The position numbers were made by a program, and so were the translations under genes. A stretch of DNA of 64,000 nt from Syngnathus acus (taxonomy: Eukaryota > Chordata > Actinopteri > Syngnathiformes > Syngnathidae): assembly GCF_901709675.1 (NCBI RefSeq), contig NC_051087.1, positions 5,289,001 to 5,353,000 on the forward strand, read 5' to 3'. The notes under the pieces were generated by a model. It did not search any database, was not told the DNA's origin, and saw only the letters and a program-made list of their open reading frames with translations. Positions 1 through 9,777 of the stretch are shown here, one piece after another (position 1 is the first letter of the stretch; every line of letters begins with the position of its first letter).

Positions 1-2964
1 AAGTGGATGGAATTTGAGAGCCTGTCATTTAGGGACATGAGCGCGCAGTCACTCATCGGAGTCCAGGCCTCTGATTCTCGTGTTGACACCCAGAACTGTC
101 ACTCAAGAACTGACAAGGATGAAGGGTTTGTCACCAGTTCCCCAAGTGACTTCTCAAGGGAGGCTCCTGCAACTGTAAACAGGTCACACATTGTTCAAAC
201 AAACACAGCCGAAGCACTTCAAAAGGAGGTGAGGAATGTATTTGGACACTTTTACTTGCAGGGCCGGAGCAGGACTTGTTTTTATAGCTCACACAGAGCG
301 GCTCATTTAGGTTCATGACATTTCCATGAAGATAGTATCTGAAATAGTTTACGAACAATATTTATATTGTAAATGATGAAAAATCAAAATAATTGAAGGT
401 GCTCACAAGATGTGTTTATGTCAACAAATATGAGAATGGAAATAGTTCAAACGGACAAAAAAGATGTTTCACCTTCATAACAAAAGACATCTTCGGTTAA
501 ATTTTGGACGATTAAAGATGTCTTCGATGACCAAGAAGAAATCAGGTTGCCATCTATCCAATTTTTGTGGATCACATTACCTGAGTCATTAAAAATCTAG
601 AATCGCTTGAGCACTATTCTAATAAAAATGCCTAATGGAGTTCCATTTCCATTCATCTTCTCCGTTTTCATCTTACAGGCACTGTCGCTTAGAGAGCAAA
701 TGGAGAGCATTAAAAGAGAGCGTCCTGCCAAGCTGATAAACGTGGACAGTCCATGTGGACCCGGGGCCCCCTGCGTGGCCCGGCTTGAAGCCATGGAAGC
801 ATCCCATCACAAAGAACTGCAAGAGCTGCAGGAAAAACACGAGAAGGAGATCGGCGAGTTAGAGGGACGAAAAAACAAAACGCTGGAGGAGGAACGGCAA
901 GCTTCTGCTAAAGGTTGAGTCGAAAGACCATTTATTAACAGTATTCAAAATGGCATCATTGTATATTTTAATATAAAATATTATAAAACACAATGAAAAG
1001 ATCACAGCTCCCATGGTAACAGACATCTGGTGGTAGTGAGCCATGTGATGTTTTAGCACGAGGCAGGAATCATTTCCTGACTGGCAAACATTATTATTAC
1101 AGCCATGGAGGCCCTGAAAGAAGCCCACAAAGAGGAGCTGGAGAAGGCCAGGCGGCTGCCTGGGGGAGACGCACGTGCGGAGGCATCTTGCAGAAGCCAC
1201 ATGTACCAAATCATACATTCTCGCCGTGACTCCGTGTGTCCTCGTGTTCCAGTTCACCACACTTGTGTACTGTATACTGCAGGGCATCAAACTATGGCCT
1301 GCGGGCCAAATTTGGCCCGTAGTGTCATTATATATGGCCCACCAAGACAAATTCTTCATCGTCTATGTGTCAATACTAAAATTACAAATTGTTGAGAAGT
1401 TGCTTGCAAGTTTTTTCTTTTACCATTAATTTTTTTTATTCAACATTCATACATTTATTTGTGTTTGTCAGGTTGCCGGTGGACGTGTGGCATCGTGAGT
1501 TGGATGTCCTGTCTGAGCGTTTCTCCGAGAAATGTATGCAGCTGAGTATCACCGAGCGGAGCAGCCAAAGAAAAGAAAGCGATCTGGAATGCAAAGAAAG
1601 AGAGTTGCAACAGCTTTGGAGAGAGAACCAGGTCAATGATTTCCAGAGCTCTATATGGTGTACTATAAACAACTTCAATTATGCTCACCCCGTTTGATTG
1701 TGCAACATTGCTTAACCTCATCAGTCAAAGCATATAAGTGACTTTTTTTTTTTTTTTTCTCAGGAGCTTAAAGCCAAGCTGGCCGAAGAGATTAGCCGCA
1801 TGCGCTATTTCATCACAGGACAGAGGCCGGACGTGCGGTCCCTTGGCAACGTGGCATCAGAAGTTGAGGTAGTGACAGCGGTAATCTGTGGCTGAATTCA
1901 AATTTATGCAATTTCAACTCTTCCATAAAAACCGTAGGGAAACTGTGACCAGCTGGCCGCACCCTGGCCTAGTTCTATTGTTTTGTTTTAATTGTACCTG
2001 AAATTGGATTTGGCAGACGTGTGCTGAGGGATTTTGGATCCAATTTAAAGAGACAAATTGTTAGAGCAAGGGTGCTTAATGTGTTGCCTTCCATCCCAGT
2101 AATGAGTCCCTGATGCATCATTATCATACTTTATTTATCATGGCCTTGTTAGTTTCCCTATGTTTGGTTTTATTGAGCAGCGCACACTGCCCTCTACTGG
2201 TTGACCAGAGAATCGCTCTAGAATGGCGCTCCCCACGCTAACGATTGTAAAACCGTTCTAACCAAATTCTCGTCATGCATAAAATAGCAGCTATAAATCA
2301 TCATCCGTCAGGGTGGGCTTTTTTTTTTATTAAGCATTTTTATGGGACTTGTCGGAATACTTATGATCCTGAGAAATGATTTTAACAGTAATGACTCATT
2401 ATTTTCATTGTTTTTTTAATAACAGCTAATAAATGTACATTAGCATGATTTTAAAATCATGAGGCGTGTAGCACTTTGATTGTTCTGACTGCTGTAAAAG
2501 ATAGGAAGTTGGTGCAAATATTAGCTACTTTGTCCTGTATAAAAACATTATAGATTATAATTATTTTTATTCTCCATGTCCAAAGCCTCAGTCCAAAACA
2601 TATTCAAGCTCCTTGACCGTTTCCCCTCTTAGATGGTGCTCCGAGCCAAAGAAAATGAGGTGCAGTCTCTTAAGAAAGAGGTCAACTGCCTTCAAAGTGA
2701 AGTCCAGTCTCTCGCTAAGGTATGGATACAAACGACATGTCACTGGCCCCAGCATTATGGCTAAGGCTACATTATCTTAGCAAGGAGTTTCAATTGTGCT
2801 TTTTTTAGGAGAAGCAGGCAGCCTATGAGCGCTACAAGGAGGCTTATGTGGAGCTGAGTGATTTGAAGGGTCGAAGCAGGTTGGAGGTGGATGCTCTCAA
2901 TGAACACTTGAGACTAGTCAACGCTGCACGACAGGAGAGAGCGAGGGAAGCCTGTGACCAATGA
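1..2964 (+). CDS. triobp: TRIOBP (TARA) C-terminal coiled-coil region, 3' part of the gene
   Basis: Seven coding exons read in phase: 1-228, 679-913, 1103-1202, 1472-1631, 1764-1868, 2633-2719 and 2809-2964 (stop TGA 2962-2964), 356 codons. The product is Glu/Lys/Arg/Leu-rich heptad coiled coil. C-terminal motifs such as ELDVLSERFSEKC, AKENEVQSLKKEV and YVELSDLK followed by LNEHLRLV match the C-termini of TRIOBP/TARA and its paralogue MPRIP. TRIOBP fits better, because MPRIP has a longer tail after this point. The family stabilises F-actin and binds the Rho-GEF TRIO. The 5' part, including the PH domain, lies outside the window. The exon at 1103-1202 has a weak GTACCA donor, and the next acceptor sits at the edge of a MITE, so the join coding around LPGGDA to LPVDVW is the least certain. 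A poly(A) signal AATAAA lies at 2995-3000, and the gene converges on smdt1. Confidence 0.82.
1280..1471 (+). repeat. hAT-like MITE copy in a triobp intron
   Basis: The stretch starts with CAGGGCATCAAACTATGGCC and continues with GGGCCAAATTTGGCCCG and CCACCAAGACAAATT. It is clearly related to the copy at 35005-35323 (GTGTCAAACTCAAGGCCCGG, then CGAAGACAAATTGTGC). The shared 3' portion contains CATACATTTATTTG. The similarity runs up to the CAG that serves as the splice acceptor of the triobp exon at 1472. Classing it as hAT-like rests on the CAGGGNTGTCAAACTC-type end, which I know from non-autonomous hAT elements. Confidence 0.65.
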
Positions 2965-2994
2965 AGCTAACTAGTAAAAACCTCATTCAATGCA

Positions 2995-3000
2995 AATAAA
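2995..3000 (+). terminator. triobp: triobp poly(A) signal
   Basis: AATAAA lies 31 bp after the triobp stop. About 65 bp further on, TTTATT at 3066-3071 is the reverse-strand AATAAA expected for smdt1. The two 3' ends therefore converge within roughly 100 bp. Confidence 0.7.
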
Positions 3001-3385
3001 GAAAATTCCACACAAGTGATGCAACAAAACTTGTGACGCCACCACGCAGATGTTTTTCGACTTGCTTTATTGAGTTCACAAGATGCAAACAAGAGTGAAT
3101 GCTTTTAATTATTTAAGCCTCACATGATATGAGAATTTGTAAAATATGTTATGGTGACAGATAGTGTGGAGGACAGAGGAAAGAGATGGGCAGAGGTAGG
3201 TGGATGCATCTGGAAGGATAAATGCCTCATCTTCCTCATTTTCCTTCTGCCTTATGATATTCTTGGACTCAACAATGCACCCTGTACATAATAAAAAAAA
3301 ACAGGTCAAGTTGAGGAATGCAACACAAACTGAAACAGCACAAATTGGGCATGCCTTACCCAAGGTTGCATAAGTCAATGTCAGT

Positions 3386-4322
3386 TCAGTCGTCGTCGTC
3401 ATCATCCTCTGGAACGAAGATGTCATGCTCCTCCAAGAGAGCGGCAAAGTTCTTGCTGATTAGAGTTCCCACATAGAGAAATGGCACCACCACTGCAGTC
3501 ATGCGGATGAGACCGAAGGGCGTCTAACGGGAATAATGGCAAAATATGGATGTTAGACTTTAAAAAGTGGATTACCCAAGATTAATATTTGTTGATGCAT
3601 ATGAATTGTTTGTGCACTAATCTGATTACACATGATCATAATCGAGTAATTAAAACCCAACAGGGAAAGTTAATATGAACTAACAAAAAATACTGTACTT
3701 TCTTTAGGTCATATGGGAGCACAAAGGGGGGAAATATTTGAATTATAAATATTGGCAATCACTCAACGCTGACAGTGTACAGTACTGCATTAGTCATCGT
3801 TTGCGCTGGACATTTTTGCGCATACGGCAAAAAAAAAAAAAAAAAAGCAGGATTTGGTAGGAGCGTTTTCCTTGAAGAGCTCGACAAGAAAGATATTAGT
3901 TAAATTTACGATAATTGGAATGCTATTTTTTCCCGAAGAGAGTAATTTCAATCATCCGCTATTATTTTTATTATATAGCCAAAAAGTACTTCCGCATATT
4001 GCCTGTAACTTGTGTAAACACGCGTTCATTGGCTCATTTGACAAATCCAGACCCGTATCAGCATAGCGATTGGCCAAAATATATGTCATAAAAAGTAAAA
4101 TTCCGCCCACAAGGTTAGTCATTTTCCTCGCATTGACAAGACGACCTCCAAAACACTTACTTTATCTGGTTTCGGTAGGATTGCCCCCGATGACGACGAA
4201 ACTGCATTTCGAGTTTGCGTTGTCCTGTTTAGATATGATGTTTTTGAAGCATTGTTACGAGCCAGTAGTCCAGCATTCCTGATGTTAGGTCGCAGGGAGA
4301 TCCGTAAAACACTCGTCGCCAT
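3386..4322 (-). CDS. smdt1: SMDT1 / EMRE, essential MCU regulator
   Basis: Two coding exons on the minus strand: 4322-4161 (ATG at 4322) and 3523-3386 (stop), 99 residues, joined by a GTAAGT donor and a TTAG acceptor in phase 0. Exon 1 encodes a basic Ser/Thr/Asn-rich mitochondrial presequence (MATSVLRISLRPNIR) and then GAILPKPDK. Exon 2 encodes one transmembrane segment (about residues 60-80, VVVPFLYVGTLISKNF) and ends in EDDDDDD. The GAILPKP motif, the single membrane helix and the Asp tail are the hallmarks of EMRE. EMRE bridges the MCU pore to MICU1/2 in the inner mitochondrial membrane and is needed for calcium uptake. The length is close to the human protein (about 107 aa). The minus-strand poly(A) signal is at 3066-3071. 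The gene is tail-to-tail with triobp and head-to-head with the LUC7-like gene. Confidence 0.93.
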
Positions 4323-5190
4323 TTTTCCTAGTGTAAAATTGTGGGCGGTGTCAAAAAATGACGTTCCGGGTGTTTCCTTTTGATGACGCCAGTTTCATTA
4401 GCAGCCTTTATCATACACGGGGTCGAAGTTGAATTACTTTTTAAATGCTGTTAAACCAAGATCGTCGAATTAAGTAATACACAGAGTCGTCACCAAACAC
4501 AATTTAATCATATATTTAAGGCTCTTCCTGTGTATTAGATGAGCTGTTTACCGCGTTGTCTGATTGAACTATGGTAGTAATTAAATATTGTATAAAATGT
4601 ATATGTTTATTTATTTTAATTAATTTATCATTTATGTAGATAAACACTCAGACCTTTACACAAAATATGAAAAAACAATTGATGTTGCTAAACTAGTAGT
4701 AGCAGTGCAAGAGAGGCGGAAGCAGAGGTGTGCGCGCTCTCCGCGAGAACGCGCGCGGACGGGAAGTCGACTCGAAGACGGAAGAAAAGAACGCCGAAAT
4801 CAAAATGGTCAACTTTTAGCCACCGGGTGACAATTATACACAATGTTACAAAGGAAGTTGTGACTTTTTTCCTCCATCGATTCAGTGCGCTGAACCAAAG
4901 CCACCCCTAGCCAGCGTTGACTTGCACTGCCACACGACCTGGTGACTCCGCCAGTTTTCAAACAGGCGCTTCGCTTTTTTTTTTTTCCCCAGCCCGACCA
5001 CAAAGTCACTTTTTCTTTTTGACTGGGGTGTTTTTCCAACAACCCCCAAGTATACTGAAACGCTCACGCTCAGCTTCCTGGCTAAAAGTTTTGCCTTGTG
5101 GAGGGGAAAGTTAGTGACCGAGGCCTAGGCGACAGGGGACGTTTACATGTGTGAAGACCGCGCCGGAGAAGGAACTTACTCGCCACTAAC
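4323..5190. promoter_or_regulatory. Shared head-to-head promoter interval of smdt1 and luc7l
   Basis: 868 bp separate two divergent start codons. The left third is AT-rich. The part from about 4700 to 5190 is GC/CpG-richer (for example CGCGCGCGGACGGG near 4750) and must hold the luc7l 5'UTR. No TATA box stands out next to luc7l. I see no further open reading frame with family support here. Confidence 0.5.
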
Positions 5191-8100
5191 ATGTCGGCCC
5201 AGGCTCAGATGCGAGCGATGCTGGACCAGCTCATGGGGACGGGGAGAGACGGTAAGCACGGTTTTGTCGTCAACTAGAAACTCCTCTTAAAACGGCAGAA
5301 ATTCACCTCGTCTGCTAGCATTAGCATGCGTGCCTTGGAGTTCGTGTTGGCGCTAGCATTAGCTTAGTTGCTAACTAGGGCTCGCATGCTTTGCCAGTCA
5401 TGAAGCGAGTTAGCTACCTGTTCATATGTCAACAGTAGTATTAAATTTGGCATTAAAATGTTGTTGAAACATTGCGTGAATTATTTTTTACGGCTCCCCT
5501 CGGGGCTTTCATTCATTTTTAAACGGGCTCCTTCGCGGTAATCACGCCAGTGTGGCTCAACGATCTGCAACTAATTTGTCGATTGAGAGATACTAACTTC
5601 AACCCATCCCCGTGAGAGAATGTAAATTGCTCAAAAATCTTTAGTTTATACACAAACAACGTAAATAATGTAGTACCAATAATAACAAAGCATCGAAGTG
5701 TTAACATAATTTCAAGATGTATAAAGAAAAACTTGCTTTTGATGTCATTATGAGTGACAAGTATATAGTAGTTTAAATATGCTACAAATATATTTTTACA
5801 ATTAGTGCAAAGTGAGATTAAACTACAGTCATCGATAATGATACCTGTGTTGATAAAAGGTAAGTGATTAAGTGGTGACCTCCCTAAGAAAACAATATTG
5901 GTGAGTATAATGACAGTGATGTCATAGAGTAACAGTGAGTTATTATTGTAATTGCTATTTTTTATTTTCTTTATAGGAGACTCCATGAGGCAGAGGATTA
6001 AATTCTCAGATGACCGGGTGTGCAAAAGTCACCTTTTGGATTCCTGCCCTCATGACATTCTCTCAGGCACTGTGAGTGGTCACACACATACATGCACCAA
6101 ATATCCATGTTCCTGTTATTAATCATCATTATGACAATGTTTTAGGTAGCTGTTTTGATTAGTTTGATCTTTGCTGCAGCCCTTTGGAACTCTACTGATG
6201 ATGCCAAAGTTGGAGAATAGGACATCTCTTCTTAGTTTGATGCGCCGATGTTTGTATTTCAAGTTCAGTTTGGCAAGCCTGCATATTCCACTGAATAGAC
6301 TCAGTTTAGGTTGAAGATAAACACCAAGCTCTTGCGTTCCATATAGACCTTTTATTTTTTTTAAATAAATTCTAGCAGACTAGCAAAGCAAACAGGTTTC
6401 AGAAGTCATATTGGCCTTAAGTCAACAAATGACTCCGTTCACCATTGCACCTGTCCATGATCTAATAAGCTTGTGTAAATGTTGATTTTAATGCACTTGT
6501 TTTTTTTGACCCTATAGAGAATGGACCTCGGCGAGTGTGTCAAAGTCCATGACCTGGCCCTGAGAGCAGATTTTGAGATTGCCTCCAAGGAGCATGAATA
6601 CTTTTTTGAGCTTGATGTGAGTCAACAATGGGAATATTACGAATCCAAACAAAAATGTGACCTGCTATTATCAGGCAGTATAGTGACACCTGTTCAAAGC
6701 ATAGGATGCCAGCATCAGCTACGGTGAACTTATTTGTGATGTTCACTATTAATTGTACTTTCTAGTACAATGCAGTATATAATGCAGTTTTGTCAAGGTG
6801 AAGAAACCATCATGGCACGTGATTACCTACCAATAGTTCTTGTGTGTTGGTTTTCAGGCTGCTGAGCACCTTCAGACTTTTATCGCCGACTGCGACCGCA
6901 GGACCGAGCTGGCCAAGAAGCGTTTAGCAGAGACTCAAGATGAAATCAGTGCTGAAGTAACAGCAAAGGTGACAATTGTGGCACCAATCAAATCAAAAGC
7001 AACCAATTAGCTGCAATCATTGCATCATTAAATCTCAGCGGCTTCGCTTAGGCCGAACGTGTCCACGAGTTGAACGAAGAGATCGGGAAGCTGCTTGCCA
7101 GCGCCGAGCAGCTGGGAGGCGAGGGCAACGTAGAAGAGGCCCAGCAGTTGCTTGAGAAGGTGGAGAAGACCCGCGCCTTGAAGAAAGAAGCAGAGGTTAG
7201 GCGACTGCTTTAACTTTTATTGGCCGGGAATGTCAAGGTGCTTCTCCATCCAGAAACAATGGCCACTTATCTCTTTGATTTCTTTCAGGATGTTTACAGA
7301 AACTCAATGCCAGCCTCCAGTTTCCAGCAGCAAAAACTGCGTGTGTGTGAAGTATGCTCTGCGTACTTGGGGCTCCATGACAACGATCGGCGTCTTGCTG
7401 ACCACTTTGGGGGCAAACTTCACCTGGGCTTCATTGAAATTCGCGAGAAATTGGAAAAGCTCAGGGTAAGGCGCCTCACTCATTTGCGGCCGATACAGTT
7501 TGGAATGTTCTCGAGTGTTTGCTGAGCGAGTCACATATTAAAGACAGATAGCTCTTTGGCACATCTGAATGTTTGGTCTGGTCCCATTCCAAATGCAGAA
7601 AGCAGTGGTGGAGAAACAAGAAACAATGCGATCCAGACGCAGAGAGGAACGAGAACGAGATGACGAACGGGACAGACAGTGGGAGGTGGAACGGGAACGG
7701 GAAAGGGAGCGAGAGAAGGAGCGGGAGAGGGAGCGAGAGTGGGAGCGAGAGCGGGAGCGCAGGAGGTAAGAGGTTCCCCGGCTGCCATTACGCCGTCCTG
7801 CTATCAGGTACAATACAGTCTTACGTGATGATGTTTTCCCATCCAGGTCGCGATCCAGAAGCGGAGAGCGATACAGGTATAATGTGTTTTACATATAATA
7901 AGTCAAGTGTGAGTCAAATCCAAAGTCCACCGCTTGATGTTTGATCCGTTTTCTCATGCTCATATGTAGAGATGGAGGCAGTTCGTCCTCCCACCGGTCA
8001 AGGCGCCACCGCTCTTCTCGTTCTAGAGAGGAGGGCGGCGACCGGGATCGGGAGCGAGAGAGGAGGCATCGGCACAAGGACAGACACCGCTCGCATTCGC

Positions 8101-8761
8101 ACTCTCACAGACACAAGGGAAAGAGGTGGGACAACCATTGAAACATTCAAAACCTTTCCTTTGTGGCCTTAGTCATCTGTTTAGAGAATAGTCGACTAAT
8201 TTTGGAATGTAAAAAATCAAGTACACAAACCAGTTTAAATGGCAAATGAGCCCAAGATGAGTCATTTCATTTCAAGACTTTTTTCATTCATTAATGTGTC
8301 CACTAAGCTGTGCAATTCCACTGGGGGGAAAAAAATTGCTCATATCCCAAATTAATTTGAGTCAGTTCTTGAAGACTCAACAGACTCATTGAGGTTGAAG
8401 GTGATTCAGTTCTGTGGCCAGTTTAGTAGATACAAGACAAAACTGTGCAGATGAAATGGGCAATGTTGAATTGTGGGTCACAAAATATGAACGTGTCCCT
8501 AAAAGCGCTCATCTTCTAAACAGGTCCTCCGGAGAAAGATCATCACACACCCGTGACTTTGAGCCCTCGCTGCCCAAGGAGCGGAGTGAGGAGCGCGTCT
8601 TGGATGAGTGGCGTGACAACCGGGCAGAGTTCAAAGACTGGGAGGACCGGGAGAGGTCTACCTCCCCAGACATGGCGAGGGAGCAGGAGCGGGAGAGATC
8701 TCTGTCCTTGGAGCGGGACCGACATTCCAGCTCTGAGGAACGGGAGTCGGGAGAGATTTAA
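5191..8761 (+). CDS. luc7l: LUC7-like U1 snRNP-associated splicing factor
   Basis: Ten exons: 5191-5251, 5977-6071, 6518-6616, 6858-6968, 7052-7195, 7289-7465, 7599-7765, 7847-7876, 7970-8125 and 8524-8761, 425 residues. The N-terminus MSAQAQMRAMLDQLMG, the first zinc finger region (VCKSHLLDSCPHDIL, about residues 30-45), the coiled coil (about 85-165) and the C2H2-like finger (CEVCSAYLGLHDNDRR..HFGGKLH, about 185-215) are LUC7L/LUC7L2 signatures. The C-terminal third is an RS/RE domain rich in Arg-Glu and Arg-Ser-His. It ends in GEI, like the human proteins. LUC7 proteins sit on U1 snRNP and tune 5' splice-site choice in the nucleus. The first half is more divergent from human LUC7L than human LUC7L is from LUC7L2, so it may be a fish paralogue; the symbol is provisional. 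A 30-nt microexon (7847-7876) is unusual but in phase. Confidence 0.88.
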
Positions 8762-9650
8762 AGACGACAGAGAGGATCAGGACGGCGCACGTCTCGACGT
8801 CAATCCATCGTTCATTGTTCAAGGATTAGAGAGACATAAAGGCACGTTCAAAATGGGCATGTGTTCATTAGCAGGGTGGAAAGATAACACGGGACTCAAG
8901 GGATGTGTTCAGTCTAAAAAAAAACAAAGCAACTTTAATGACTTTGATTTGGTTTATGCTGAGATATTTTGAGTGAGGAGAGGTCTGTTCAACCTTGCGC
9001 GCATCATGCTGGTTTCCTTTTAGTCATTAGTTCAACTTTCAATGTTTGTCTTTTTCCCCATTGGGACTATTAAGTCTCAGTAGGTGTGCCTCATTGTACA
9101 GGGTTTGGAAATATTAACGTTACATAACCACTACAGTGTGTTTTGATTCCAAAAATCTGGTATTGATGTTGAAAATTTTAATTTTAGTTTTAATTCAAGA
9201 TTAAGATGCTTGAAAATAAACATGCAGAGTCATCAAACTACTACTGTTCAGTGTCTGATGTGACATGATGTGCATGGTTACATCTTATCATGAGGCGGAG
9301 GGGCGTGCTGTCTGCTAGGGGTGGTGAAGGGGTTTGGGGGGGGCTTTTATTTTGCTGTGCTGCCATAAAGTGTAATAAACTTTCTGCTTGATATGCAATG
9401 TGTCGCACAAACGTACGCTTGTTAGTTTTTTTTTTTTTTTACACTCACTATTAAAAGGTATCAACTAAAGCTTTATTGAAAGACTTTGAAGCTGGGTTAT
9501 TTTTAGCTGTCAGGTTGTGATATCTACCAGGATATGGAAATAAAGTGCGCTTTATCCCAAATTACGTCACAGGACTGCACTTTACGATGGGAGTAGTGTA
9601 GTGCTCATTTCGGCCTCTAGGTGGCAGTGAGTTAAAACCGGGCAAACATG
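8762..9650 (+). other. luc7l 3'UTR and spacer before cenpm
   Basis: There is no supported coding region. Candidate luc7l poly(A) signals are AATAAA at 9215-9220 and further AATAAA copies near 9374 and 9538. A G-run lies near 9335 and a T-run near 9425-9440. The tail passes into the cenpm promoter. Confidence 0.5.
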
Positions 9651-9651
9651 A

Positions 9652-9672
9652 TGACGTCACGCGTGATTTGAA
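9652..9672 (+). promoter_or_regulatory. cenpm: cenpm promoter: CRE followed by CHR-like element
   Basis: The palindrome TGACGTCA (9652-9659) is a consensus CRE/ATF site. TTTGAA (9667-9672), eight bases further on, equals the CHR consensus used by MuvB/DREAM for G2/M genes. They lie about 105-125 bp upstream of the cenpm ATG, where a core promoter is expected. The pairing with a mitotic gene supports a functional reading, but this is inference from motifs only. Confidence 0.5.
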
Positions 9673-9777
9673 AAGAAGCGCGCAAGAAGAAAAATGGCGC
9701 AGGGGGACGCTACAGCAAAACAATAACATTGCACACTTAAAACCTCTGTTAAAGTCCGATGTTGCATTTAGCTCACG

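Noticed and set aside
1-2964. MPRIP as the identity of the first gene
   Set aside because: MPRIP extends well beyond the LKEQL-type block with a Ser/Lys-rich tail. This gene stops soon after LNEHLRLV, as TRIOBP does.
5519-6025. 168-codon minus-strand open frame with hydrophobic stretches
   Set aside because: It lies across a luc7l intron and exon, is AT-driven, has no family motif and no splice or promoter support.
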